Below are positions 17,040 to 25,660 of a stretch of 64,000 nucleotides of DNA, piece by piece. The position numbers and the translations under genes are program-made. The stretch's first letter is position 1. Each line of letters begins with the position of its first letter. The notes beneath the pieces were generated by a model, which did not search any database, was not told the origin of the DNA, and was given only the letters and a program-made list of their open reading frames with translations. This DNA is from Alphaproteobacteria bacterium (GTDB lineage Bacteria; Pseudomonadota; Alphaproteobacteria; ATCC43930; CGMCC-115725): assembly GCA_030041335.1 (NCBI GenBank), contig JASHOB010000257.1, forward strand, positions 54,269 to 118,268. Direction: 5' to 3'.

Positions 17040-17090
17040 GTTCCAATTGTGACGTTTTTCTGCGTTTAACTGGCACATGGAGTCCAAGCG

Positions 17091-17585
17091 ATGACGGATG
17101 AGTTTGTGCGTCCCAAAACCCAGTTCAGGCGGATTTTGGCGGCGACCGACGGTTCCGAAGGCGCGACTAATGCGTTGCGATCGGCAATTGAATTGGCGGC
17201 GGTTATGCCGGCCGAGCTCGTCGTCTTGAATGTTATTGAACCCGAGGAACTCTCCGTAATCCAAAGCCCGGGGCCGCAAGAGTTTGCTCGCGCCGAGCAC
17301 CTCCGCGGCGATCATGCCGAAGCGAAAGAAATCATTTCGGAAAGCATCTTGGACGAAGCCAAGGAGATTGTGACTGAGTATAAGGGTCTGGCGGCATCCT
17401 TCGTCTTTTTGGTGGGCGATCCGGCTACAGAAATCCTGCGCTACGCCGACGAGGTTGCTGCCGACCTGATCGTGATGGGAAGTCGCGGCCGCGGCCGCGT
17501 TGTCGGACTGTTGCTTGGCAGCGTCTCTCAGAAGGTCACCAACATGGCCCGGCAGTTCGTGCTGATTGCGCCGGCGCGCAAATAA
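17091..17585 (+). CDS. Universal stress protein (UspA family)
   Basis: A 164-residue single-domain Usp. It begins with the nucleotide-fold segment RRILAATDGSEGATNAL and ends with the ATP-binding motif VMGSRGRGRVVGLLLGSVSQ (G-x2-G-x9-G-S). It is therefore the ATP-binding type. Low oxygen and other growth-arrest conditions are classic Usp inducers. The FNR/FixK-type box just upstream makes oxygen control likely. It is monocistronic as far as can be seen. Confidence 0.93.
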   Translation: MTDEFVRPKTQFRRILAATDGSEGATNALRSAIELAAVMPAELVVLNVIEPEELSVIQSPGPQEFARAEHLRGDHAEAKEIISESILDEAKEIVTEYKGLAASFVFLVGDPATEILRYADEVAADLIVMGSRGRGRVVGLLLGSVSQKVTNMARQFVLIAPARK

Positions 17586-17639
17586 TCTGGAGCCACCACC
17601 GGGAACGGATTTTTTAGATTCCGCCGCAACGGCGAGACG

Positions 17640-18000
17640 CGGATCAGCGTCCTAGGCGCCATGCGCCGGGCGTCAGACCCATAATGCGGTGGAAGCGCCG
17701 GTTGAAAGTCGAGAGGTCCCGAAGCCAGCTTCGAAGGCAATATCGGCGATTGGATCAGCCGTCTCTTTCAGCCGCGCCGCTCGCGATGGAGACGCTGGCC
17801 GAGGATAAATTGGTAGGGCGTAGCCCCGGGCACCGGGCGGAAGGTGCGGAGGAAACGATATCGGCTCATGCATCAGCGCGCGCCAGGTCTGCCACGGTGA
17901 TCGGCTCCTCAGGCCGCCCTTCGATCAAACGGATTGCCTCGCGCACGCGTTTCTCGTGCCGCCCGCTTGCGGGCCGGACGGAAGTGCCCTCCTGCGCAAG
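17640..18000 (-). pseudogene. AraC-type regulator remnant
   Basis: The minus strand carries an AraC helix-turn-helix broken into frames: IRLIEGRPEEPITVADLARA, then YRFLRTFRPVPGATPYQFI, then RAARLKETADPIADIAFEAG and DLSTFNRRFHRIMGLTPGAW. Several single-base indels separate them. The N-terminal sensing domain was not found, so this is a dead fragment. Confidence 0.8.
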
Positions 18001-18336
18001 CACCGCGGTCCCGGCTACCCGGCGCGCGACGCCGCGACGAGCTATTCGCCGTCCTTGATGGCCGGCCCGGTTGATGGCCCGGGGCGAACCACTACCGCTT
18101 CGGGTATGGTCGATATTCGTCGCACAGAAGCGCTACCGCGACGACACGGCCGTCAAGGTGGCGACCTCGGCGATGGGCGCCGGGCTAAAACCGATCGGCG
18201 ATGACGGGTTCCAGAACCGCACCGTACTCGGGCTCAAAAAAACATGTTCTCTTGTGCATACTTAAGCCTGGCACGCCGCGCCCCCTCGGGAGGCTACGGA
18301 AGATCGTATCGTCGGATTGGCCGCCGCCACCTTCCC
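18001..18336. other. Intergenic stretch, no supported gene
   Basis: A plus-strand frame at 18071-18265 contains protein-like sequence (SIFVAQKRYRDDTAVKVATS) without a family I can name. It is too short and lacks a good start, and may be a fragment. Confidence 0.35.
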
Positions 18337-18867
18337 CTACCGGAACGTGTGTTGTGGGATGGAACCGGCGAGGGCCCGAGCCGGCTGCCGTGGACGCACA
18401 AGTAAAAACAATGCGACGAGGTGCGTGATCATTAGCAGGGGCACATAGATGATCGGGATAGCGTAGGTGGCGCCCAACTGCCCCGCCAACGCCGGAAGGC
18501 CGACCTGAATGGCGTGGTAATAGTCGAGGATGAGGTCGGCCATTCCCACAAGGTTGAAGGCGACCACGAAGGTCCAAAACAGCGGACGGATCTTCCAAGT
18601 GAGAAGCGCCGCCATCGCCAACAGCCCGGTCGCGAAGTCGCCGTAGGCCGCGAAAGTGGCGAACGCGGCAGGCAGATTGGCGCCCGCGACGCCGGGAAGA
18701 ATGAATACGAGCCCGAAGAAGCGGAAGCTGTGCAGCGTCGCAATCGCGCGATGCGCGTCGACGCTGTCCATCGCTTTGAGCCTCGGCCACAGATATGCAC
18801 CGAAGCAAAGCAGCCACGCCACATAGCCGAAAACGAGGTGAATTTGGAAAAGGGTTTGCGGCGACAT
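18337..18867 (-). CDS. Polytopic membrane protein, unknown function
   Basis: A 176-residue protein with about five hydrophobic helices (near residues 7-27, 45-62, 75-92, 97-115 and 133-157). The first helix starts with the conserved-looking FQIHLVFGYVAWLLCFGAYL. The histidines at helix ends (IHLVFGY, LHSFRFFG, DYYHAIQ) could bind heme or metal, but this is speculative. GAGAGGAG lies upstream of the ATG at 18867. The TetR regulator about 335 bases upstream is on the same strand and may control it. No family name comes to mind. Confidence 0.75.
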   Translation of the reverse strand: MSPQTLFQIHLVFGYVAWLLCFGAYLWPRLKAMDSVDAHRAIATLHSFRFFGLVFILPGVAGANLPAAFATFAAYGDFATGLLAMAALLTWKIRPLFWTFVVAFNLVGMADLILDYYHAIQVGLPALAGQLGATYAIPIIYVPLLMITHLVALFLLVRPRQPARALAGSIPQHTFR

Positions 18868-19201
18868 TTGGTCTCCTCTCCGGTCTCACTGGTCCCGCCT
18901 CGAACGCCTCGGTCGGGATGGCGAAACCGCCTGCCATGAGATTTCATCCAAGCTCGGGGCAAAGCTGCGCGCAGTTCAGCCTCTCCATCACGCCGGGACT
19001 GAGCGAAGGCTGCGACCCCGACGCACGCAACCTGAAGTACCAGGGCTTGGCCACCGGCTTGCAGGGACAAAGCTGGTTGAGGGCGCCCTCGCCCGGAAGG
19101 CGGGATGGTGCGGCTCGCCCCTGTTCGGCATGGGTCGAACGTTTCGTACCTCCCCCTGACTTCACCGCGCATTGGATCCAGCGGCATTTGCTGCATGCTC
19201 G
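18868..19201. other. Intergenic region between TetR gene and membrane protein gene
   Basis: No gene seen. It probably contains the promoter of the membrane protein gene. Confidence 0.4.
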
Positions 19202-19918
19202 TCACTTCGCCGCGACGTGGGCTCGCCGCAGCTTTTTGACTTCCTCCCGGCCTCCGCTGGGCGGCGGTCGCTCGGATTCATCGCGGTCGAGATAAAGTTT
19301 GAGAAAGGCGGCTGTGGCGTTCTGTGCACGGCGCGTGATCTCGTGGGAGGACGGTCGGTCGGCAACGCCGAGCACCAGGCTGAGAATCAGGTTTCCCCAA
19401 AGCAGCCCAGAGAATTGCTCAGCCATTTCCGCAGATGGTCCGTCGAGAAGTCTGGCCGACCGAGCCTGAGCGATTATCCGCCGCAAGGCTGCTCGGGTGG
19501 CCTCGCGTCCCAGTGAATCGAGCGCTCGCGCCACCTCGGGTGCACGGACCGCCTCGGCGATCGCGAGCCGGAAGACACCGACCACCGTTGGATCGCTGAC
19601 CTCACGGATGAGCTGTGTTCCGAAGGCTACGAGCGTCTGCTCGAGGGTCTTCCGGTCGCGCGGCACTGGAAGGTCAGTTGGCACCTGTAGCCGCTTCGCA
19701 CGTTCGCCGATGCATGCGGCCAGCATTTCCTGCTTGTTGCCAACCAGCTTGTAAAGTTCCCGCTTCGAAACATGCGCGCGCGTTGCGATCTCGAGCGTGC
19801 TCGTCTCGGCATAGCCGGCTTCCGTGAACGCGGAAAAAGCAGCATTAAGAATGCGCCGCCGGGCCGCTGCTCTTTCCGGCTCGTTCCCGCGCAGTTTCGC
19901 CGTCGATCTTGCCTTCAC
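19202..19918 (-). CDS. TetR-family transcriptional regulator
   Basis: A 238-residue regulator with an N-terminal TetR helix-turn-helix: RRRILNAAFSAFTEAGY, then TSTLEIATRAHVSKRELYKL. The C-terminal ligand domain contains PTVVGVFRLAIAEA and a final ATAAFLKLYLDRD, similar to the AefR-like group. A charged tail follows. Four GGTACC copies 18-65 bases upstream of its start form an obvious operator, suggesting autoregulation. The gene facing it on the other side of the operator is a decayed methyltransferase, so its former target may be lost. The ligand is unknown. Confidence 0.9.
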   Translation of the reverse strand: MKARSTAKLRGNEPERAAARRRILNAAFSAFTEAGYAETSTLEIATRAHVSKRELYKLVGNKQEMLAACIGERAKRLQVPTDLPVPRDRKTLEQTLVAFGTQLIREVSDPTVVGVFRLAIAEAVRAPEVARALDSLGREATRAALRRIIAQARSARLLDGPSAEMAEQFSGLLWGNLILSLVLGVADRPSSHEITRRAQNATAAFLKLYLDRDESERPPPSGGREEVKKLRRAHVAAK

Positions 19919-19935
19919 CCGCCTTCTCTTATTGA

Positions 19936-19983
19936 GGTACCGCTTGGTACCACACGGCCGAAGTTACGGTACCTAACGGTACC
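19936..19983. promoter_or_regulatory. TetR operator: two paired GGTACC repeats
   Basis: GGTACC occurs at 19936-19941, 19946-19951, 19968-19973 and 19978-19983. Within each pair the copies are 10 bases apart (GGTACC-N4-GGTACC). The first copies of the two pairs are 32 bases apart, about three DNA turns. Such paired palindromes suit cooperative binding by two TetR dimers. Confidence 0.75.
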
Positions 19984-20013
19984 AGTCAAGACTCGATTGA
20001 GGGGGAGATCGCT

Positions 20014-20500
20014 ATGGCGGATACGTTGGTCCGGCGCGGCGTCCGGCTTGTAGCCGTGGAACCGGACCCAGTTTGCTGCAGGAATCTTCGGAAGCGCTTC
20101 GGCAGAGAGCCGAAAATACGGATCATCGAAAGCGATTTCTTGACGATTGCCACGCCCGGCAACCCTTCCGGGTCGCGGTTCGCTGCCGTTCGGTAAGACA
20201 ACCGATATGTTGCGGCACCTCCTAGACGACCCGGGCACCTGCTTGGTGAAGGCTGACGTCGTCGTTCAATGGGGAGTCGCGCGGAAGCGTGCGGCCTATG
20301 CACCGTCGACTTTATTGTCGACAATCTGGGCACCGTGGTGGGAGATCGCCATCCGCCAGCCTATTCCGGCAACCGACTTTCGGCCGATTCCGCGCGTGGA
20401 CGCCGGCTATCTTGCCGACGCACGCCGCGATCCATGCCGCTATCAATGGCACGCCCTTATGCGGATTTCGTCCGCCAACAATGGCATTTCGACCGTTGAG
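20014..20500 (+). pseudogene. Erm/KsgA-type rRNA adenine dimethyltransferase remnant
   Basis: The plus strand shows family pieces in changing frames: TLVRRGVRLVAVEPDP, then LPFGKTTDMLRHLLDDP and VKADVVVQWGVARKRAA, then STIWAPWWEIAIRQPIPATD with FRPIPRVDAG, and finally YADFVRQQWHFDR. The SAM-binding glycine motif at the N-terminus is missing, and the N-x-P-F catalytic motif sits on a frameshift near 20185. These enzymes methylate 23S rRNA adenine and give macrolide resistance; this copy is dead. It starts right after the TetR operator. Confidence 0.82.
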
Positions 20501-20798
20501 TCCTTTGCCCGCGTTTGCATCGCTTCCCACAAATCGGCGGATCGCCTCAGGTCCATCGCCAACTATTCAACGACAGCGAACGCGCCAATCGCGCATCTAG
20601 CCGACAGAAGTGTCCGAATGCCGGTGATCCTGAAACTCGTTGCGACGCTCATTCGCGAATGGGTTCGTCTCACGAGATGGGACGACGAGATTGCTGAGCT
20701 ACACGATAAACCCTGGTAGGTTTCCTGCTGGAACATGGATTTCGGGGGGAACGGGCGGAGCAATGTCACCACTCTTCTAACGCCTATCGAGGAACATC
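20501..20798. other. Intergenic tail of the methyltransferase remnant
   Basis: An in-frame stretch ending at 20719 (ATLIREWVRLTRWDDEIAEL) recalls the short DUF1127-type arginine-rich motif, but no independent start is evident. Otherwise no gene. Confidence 0.35.
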
Positions 20799-22727
20799 AT
20801 GCCGGAGCCACGTATCGCGCCGTATGGCTCGTGGACATCCCCCATCACCTCGGATCTGATTGTCGCCTCGACGATCGGACTAGGGGAGTTGCTGCTCGAC
20901 GGAGGCCGGCTCTATTGGCTCGAAAGCCGGCCGCAGGAGGCCGGGCGCTCGGTCGTCGTCTGCGCCGCTTCCGACGGCACGATCGCAGAGGCGACACCTC
21001 CTGGTTTCAGCGTTCGGACCCGTGTCCACGAATATGGCGGCGGCGCGTTTCTGGCCGATGGCGGCGTGATTTATTTCAGCAACGACGCCGACGGCCGGCT
21101 TTATTGTCGGGAGCCGGGGCTCGACCCGGTCCCGCTGACACCCGAGCCGCCGCGGCCGCGCGCGCTGCGCTATGCCGATGGCATCCTTGATCGCAGCCGC
21201 GGTCGGATGATTTGGGTCTGCGAGGACCACACGCAAACCGGCCGGGAGCCGGTCAACACGCTTGCCACCATCCTGCTCGACGGCGGATCACCGCAGACGC
21301 TCGTCGCCGGCGCCGATTTCTATTCCTCGGCGCGGCTCTCGCCCGACGGCGCCAGCCTCGCCTGGCTCGAGTGGCGGCATCCGAACATGCCTTGGGACGG
21401 CACCGAGCTATGGGTCGGCCGGCTCGGCCCGGATGGTGCGATTGCCAATCGCGCGAAGATCGCCGGCGGCCCCAGGGAATCGATATTCCAGCCGGAATGG
21501 TCGCCCGAAGGCGTGCTGCATTTTGTCTCCGACCGCAGTGGCTGGTGGAACCTCTATCGCGATCAAGGCGGCCGGATCGACCCCCTGTGTCCGGACACGG
21601 CCGAATTCGGCTCGGCGCAATGGGGCTTTCGCATGTCGCGATACGCCTTCGTCGGGCCGCGCCGGCTCGTGTGCAGCTACTCGCGCGACGGCGTCACATC
21701 GCTGGCGCAGCTTGATCTCGACACGCTGAGACTGTCGCCTGTGGCGACCGAATTCACCGAGATCAGCTCGGTGTGCGTTGACGGCGGGCACGTCTGTTTC
21801 CGGGGCGCCTCGCCGACTCGTTTCGGCGCGATCGTCCGGTTGGCGTTAGGCTCCGGCAAGGTCGAGATTATCAAGTCATCGAGCACGGCCGACACCGCTG
21901 TCTATGATGGCTATCTGTCGCGGCCCGAGCCGCTCGCTTTTCCGACCACCGGCGGCGCGACTGCGCGCGGTCTCTTCTATGAGCCGCTCAATCGCGATTT
22001 CCGCGCGCCCGAGGGGGAAGCTCCGCCTTTGATCGTGCGCAGCCATGGTGGACCGACCTCGGCCTTCTCGGCCGCGCTTGATTGGGGGGTGCAATTTTGG
22101 ACGAGCCGCGGCTTTGCCGTCCTCGACGTCAATTACGGTGGCAGCACCGGTTATGGGCGTCCCTATCGCGAGCGGCTGAAAGGAGCGTGGGGCGTCGTCG
22201 ACGTCGATGATTGCGTCAATGGCGCCCGCCATCTGGCTGACAGCAACCGCGTCGACGGCCGCCGCATGGCGATCCGCGGCAGCAGTGCCGGCGGCTATAC
22301 AACCCTGTGCGCGCTGACCTTTCGCGATGCGTTCGCGACCGGCGCCAGCTATTACGGCATCAGCGATCTCGAAGCCCTGGTGCGCGACACACATAAATTT
22401 GAATCGCGCTACCTCGACGGGCTGCTCGGCCCTTACCCCCAGCGCCAGGACCTTTACCGCGAGCGCTCTCCGGTACACTTTGCCGACCAGCTGAAGGTGC
22501 CGCTCGGAATCTTCCAGGGGGCTGAGGACGCGGTCGTACCGCCGCAACAGGCCGCGTTGATGGCCGATGCGCTGAAGGCTAAAGGCGTGCCCTGCTTGTA
22601 TTTTTTGTTCGACGGCGAGCAGCACGGCTTCCGCCGCGCAAGCAACATCAAGCGCGCCCTCGACGCCGAACTCTATTTCTATTCAATATTCCTGTCGCGG
22701 TCGAAGCTGATGTTCACGTCGGAATGA
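20799..22727 (+). CDS. S9 family serine peptidase (prolyl oligopeptidase/dipeptidyl aminopeptidase type)
   Basis: A 642-residue protein with an N-terminal beta-propeller (about 1-370) and a C-terminal alpha/beta hydrolase domain. The catalytic triad is visible: Ser496 in GSSAGGY, Asp577 in QGAEDAVVPP and His609 in GEQHGF. The segments VRSHGGPTSA and VLDVNYGGSTGYGR are typical of S9C-like peptidases. No signal peptide is seen, so it is predicted cytoplasmic. It would cleave short peptides, with preference unknown. A GAGGA lies before the ATG. It stands alone. Confidence 0.92.
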   Translation: MPEPRIAPYGSWTSPITSDLIVASTIGLGELLLDGGRLYWLESRPQEAGRSVVVCAASDGTIAEATPPGFSVRTRVHEYGGGAFLADGGVIYFSNDADGRLYCREPGLDPVPLTPEPPRPRALRYADGILDRSRGRMIWVCEDHTQTGREPVNTLATILLDGGSPQTLVAGADFYSSARLSPDGASLAWLEWRHPNMPWDGTELWVGRLGPDGAIANRAKIAGGPRESIFQPEWSPEGVLHFVSDRSGWWNLYRDQGGRIDPLCPDTAEFGSAQWGFRMSRYAFVGPRRLVCSYSRDGVTSLAQLDLDTLRLSPVATEFTEISSVCVDGGHVCFRGASPTRFGAIVRLALGSGKVEIIKSSSTADTAVYDGYLSRPEPLAFPTTGGATARGLFYEPLNRDFRAPEGEAPPLIVRSHGGPTSAFSAALDWGVQFWTSRGFAVLDVNYGGSTGYGRPYRERLKGAWGVVDVDDCVNGARHLADSNRVDGRRMAIRGSSAGGYTTLCALTFRDAFATGASYYGISDLEALVRDTHKFESRYLDGLLGPYPQRQDLYRERSPVHFADQLKVPLGIFQGAEDAVVPPQQAALMADALKAKGVPCLYFLFDGEQHGFRRASNIKRALDAELYFYSIFLSRSKLMFTSE

Positions 22728-22921
22728 TTCTATACCATGGTTCCGTTCGCTGCTTCTTTTCGACAATCGGGTAGCAGACATTGCATCACCCTCGGCTCGC
22801 TTGATCCTCGAAGCCGTGCAATCCGAATAGGCGGAAGTGTCATGCTGCCTGATGTGATTCCTGTCTTGGACAGCGTTGAACTCGTTCTAGTATGTCAAGC
22901 GACGCCGGGGAGGAGCCTATC

Positions 22922-24508
22922 ATGACCGATCAGCCGAACCTGCCGCCGGGCGTGTCCGCGAGCCAACTCGCGACTGCGCTGAAACGGTTCGAGACGGCGC
23001 TCGGCGCCGACGCAGTGCTGAGCGATCAGGCGTCGCTCGCCGAGTTTTACGATCCCTACAATCTGCCTAGCCGCACCAACTTCAAACCATCGGCGGCGCT
23101 GTTCCCGACCACGGTCGAGCAGATCCAGGAGATCATCCGGATCGCCAATGAGGCGAAAACGCCGCTCTGGACCGTCAGCCAGGGCCGCAACAACGCCTAT
23201 GGCGGCGCGGCGCCGCGCCTACCAGGCGCCGTCCTGGTGCATCTCCGCAACATGAACAGGGTGCTTGAAATCGACGAAGCCAACGCCTACGCCATGGTCG
23301 AGCCGGGCGTGCGATTCTTCGATCTATACGAGGCGATCCGCGCGGGCGGTCATAAGTTGATGATTTCGGTGCCCGATCTCGGCTGGGGCAGCGTCATCGG
23401 CAACACACTCGATCATGGTTTCGGCTACACGCCCTACGGCGATCACACCGCGTCGCAATGTGGCATAGAGGTGGTGCTGGCTAACGGCGACGTGCTGCGC
23501 ACCGGGATGGGCGCGATGCGCGGCAACCGCGCTTGGCAGACCTACAAAAAGGGCTTCGGCCCGACGCCGGACGGGCTGTTCATGCAGTCCAATTTCGGCA
23601 TTGTCACCAAGATGGGCATGTGGCTGCTGCCGACGCCCGAATGTTACATGTCGTGCTACGCCTCGGTACCGAAGGAAGCCGATCTCGAGGCACTGATCGA
23701 GACGATCCGGCCGCTGGTGCTCGACCGTACCATCCCGAACTATCCAATCGTCGGCAACGTGCTTGGCGCCGCGTCGCAAACGTCGCGGCGCAAGGACTGG
23801 TACAACGGCGACGGTCCCCTGCCCGAACCCGTGCTCGACGATATGACCAAGAAACTGAACTGCGGGCGCTGGAACATGCGCTTCGCGCTCTATGGTCACG
23901 AGACGATCGTCAACACCCAATACAAGATTGTACAAGCGGCGTTCGCGAAGCTGCCCGGCGCGACGCTGGGCGGACGCAAATATGCCGGCGCGACGATGGC
24001 ACAGGACGTACCGCCGTCGGACCGCATTCAAGCAGGCATCCCCGGCCTCGACATCCTCAACATGGTCGCGTGGTATGGCGGCGACGAAGGCGGCCATCTC
24101 GATTTTTCGCCGATCTGCGCGCTTAAGGGCGCGGAGGTCGTAAGGCAGACCCAGGTGGTGCGCGGCGTGGTTGAATCCTTCGGCCTCGACTATTGCGCCG
24201 GCATCATCATCATGCCGCGCAGCGCGCTCCAGATTTGCCTGCTCAATTTCGACAAAAAAGACCCAGCCCAGGTCGATCGCGCGTTTGAATGCTGCAAGGC
24301 GCTCGTGGTCGCGGCGGCAAAGGCAGGCTACGGTGAATACCGAGCACATCTCGAAGTGATGGACCTGGTCGCCGAGCAATACGATTTCAACGATCACGCG
24401 CTGCGCCGCTTCAATGAGCGCATGAAGGACGCACTGGATCCTAACGGCATCCTGTCGCCGGGCAAGCAAGGTATCTGGCCGAAGGCACTGCGGAAGGCGC
24501 GGTCTTAG
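22922..24508 (+). CDS. VAO/PCMH-family FAD-linked oxidase (4-cresol dehydrogenase or vanillyl-alcohol oxidase-like)
   Basis: A 528-residue flavoprotein from the ATG at 22922, which has GGAGGAG upstream. The FAD-binding PCMH domain (about 55-230) includes TVSQGRNNAYGGAAPR and GNTLDHGFGYTPYGDH. The C-terminal substrate domain has GGHLDFSPI and LDYCAGIIIMPRSA. By my recollection the His of GGHLDFSPI lies where VAO links FAD covalently. The family oxidises para-alkylphenols such as 4-cresol, vanillyl alcohol or eugenol. No cytochrome subunit gene adjoins, so an oxidase or another electron acceptor is more likely. The HpaB/HpaH pair elsewhere in the window also points to aromatic use. Confidence 0.87.
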   Translation: MTDQPNLPPGVSASQLATALKRFETALGADAVLSDQASLAEFYDPYNLPSRTNFKPSAALFPTTVEQIQEIIRIANEAKTPLWTVSQGRNNAYGGAAPRLPGAVLVHLRNMNRVLEIDEANAYAMVEPGVRFFDLYEAIRAGGHKLMISVPDLGWGSVIGNTLDHGFGYTPYGDHTASQCGIEVVLANGDVLRTGMGAMRGNRAWQTYKKGFGPTPDGLFMQSNFGIVTKMGMWLLPTPECYMSCYASVPKEADLEALIETIRPLVLDRTIPNYPIVGNVLGAASQTSRRKDWYNGDGPLPEPVLDDMTKKLNCGRWNMRFALYGHETIVNTQYKIVQAAFAKLPGATLGGRKYAGATMAQDVPPSDRIQAGIPGLDILNMVAWYGGDEGGHLDFSPICALKGAEVVRQTQVVRGVVESFGLDYCAGIIIMPRSALQICLLNFDKKDPAQVDRAFECCKALVVAAAKAGYGEYRAHLEVMDLVAEQYDFNDHALRRFNERMKDALDPNGILSPGKQGIWPKALRKARS

Positions 24509-24589
24509 TCTGCTCGTGGAACGGCCCACCCCTGTTTCAGCGATCTTTGGGGGATTGCTGACCTTTAGCAGAGGAGAGAGAGGAGCGGA

Positions 24590-24830
24590 CCGATTGATAT
24601 CGTGATACTTGGCGTTGAGCTGGGGAAGAATGTTTGTGGCGTCGTTGGATTGGATGGCAGCGGTCGGGTGGTTTTGCGGCGTCGCTGAGACGGTCGTCGA
24701 TGGCCGGCTTTGCGTAGAAATGGGCTGGTTGTGTGGTGGCGATGAAGCTTGCTGCGGTGCGCATCACCTTGGTCCACTGGTGGCGAAGGAACACGAGGTC
24801 AGGTTGATGCCGCGAAACCCACGGGAACAT
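24590..24830 (+). mobile_element. IS110-family transposase N-terminal remnant
   Basis: The plus strand reads VILGVELGKNVCGVVGLDGS, then GRVVLRRR. After stops and frame changes it continues with the helix containing EACCGAHHLGPLV and HEVRLM. This is the DEDD-type N-terminal domain of IS110-family transposases (compare VDLGKN and ACCGAHHLGR). The rest of the gene and the element ends were not found, so it is an old fragment. Confidence 0.8.
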
Positions 24831-25280
24831 CCTTGGCCCACGAGCGTCGGCGTGAGGGTAAAAGCGTGTCGACGGCATGGCCCCGCAACGCGAATGTCGT
24901 CCCGACTTTCAGCGCGAGGGAAAAACCATTCCCACGTATCTGATCGAGCTGCTGGACCATGGTGGCAATGTGCGTGTGGCTGACCGGATCAGCTGCGATG
25001 ACGACCCAACGCAATCAATCGCGCTCAAGCGATCGACGTGGTGAAGATTGGCATCGGTACGATATATGGGAGCCAACCGCTTGGTCTTTAGACATCGGCG
25101 CAAAGCCCGATTGTAACCAAATTGCACCAGTGCTGCTTTGTCGGCGGCGGGGAGCGGCTGCAATGTCCCGTGGCACTGAATGCCTGCCAGGCTATCAGAG
25201 CAATTCGCTCCCGGAACTCCGCAGCGGGCTCCGGCTCCTTTAGGCGGTACAAACAAGAAGCGCGATCGTAGACCGCTCAG
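24831..25280. other. Intergenic stretch after the IS110 remnant
   Basis: No supported gene. Short frames on both strands lack family features. It may include further decayed mobile-element sequence. Confidence 0.35.
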
Positions 25281-25505
25281 TCACGCGGCTTTTCCGTGCG
25301 CCAGCGCGTGCACGTCCGCGGTCGTGAGCGCGTTCCCACCGATACCCCAATCGCCGCTTTCCACCTCCTCGACCACGCACCAAGTCACCTGACGCATGTT
25401 CTCGCCTTCGATCGAAACCATGGCGTCGGTCAGCTTAGAGATGATCTGGCGCTTCTGTTCCTTACTGAACACATCCTTGATGACACGAACTTGAATGAGC
25501 GGCAT
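25281..25505 (-). CDS. 4-oxalocrotonate tautomerase family protein
   Basis: A 74-residue tautomerase from the ATG at 25505, with AAGGGG nine bases upstream. The catalytic proline follows the initiator Met (MPLIQVRVIKDVFSKEQKRQ). The family helix IISKLTDAMVSIEGENMRQ and VVEEVESGDWGIGGNAL follow. It is slightly longer than the 62-residue classical enzyme. Such proteins isomerise keto-enol intermediates of aromatic degradation or other unsaturated acids. It is divergent from the MocR-type regulator gene, which is therefore a candidate controller. Confidence 0.88.
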   Translation of the reverse strand: MPLIQVRVIKDVFSKEQKRQIISKLTDAMVSIEGENMRQVTWCVVEEVESGDWGIGGNALTTADVHALAHGKAA

Positions 25506-25660
25506 GACGCCATTCCCCTTCATTTCATCGTAGCCGGCCCAACGCCGGTTCTTAGAGCATGATGCCGAACACTTTTTAGAACGGTAATGGACAGTTTTAT
25601 CGCCAACCGACATAACTGTATCGGTCCGGCGACAAGCACAGTACCGGGGAGGAGGGGCCT

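Noticed and set aside
23324..24529. 401-codon minus-strand frame opposite the VAO-type gene
   Set aside because: A shadow frame caused by high GC; the plus strand encodes a clear flavoprotein.
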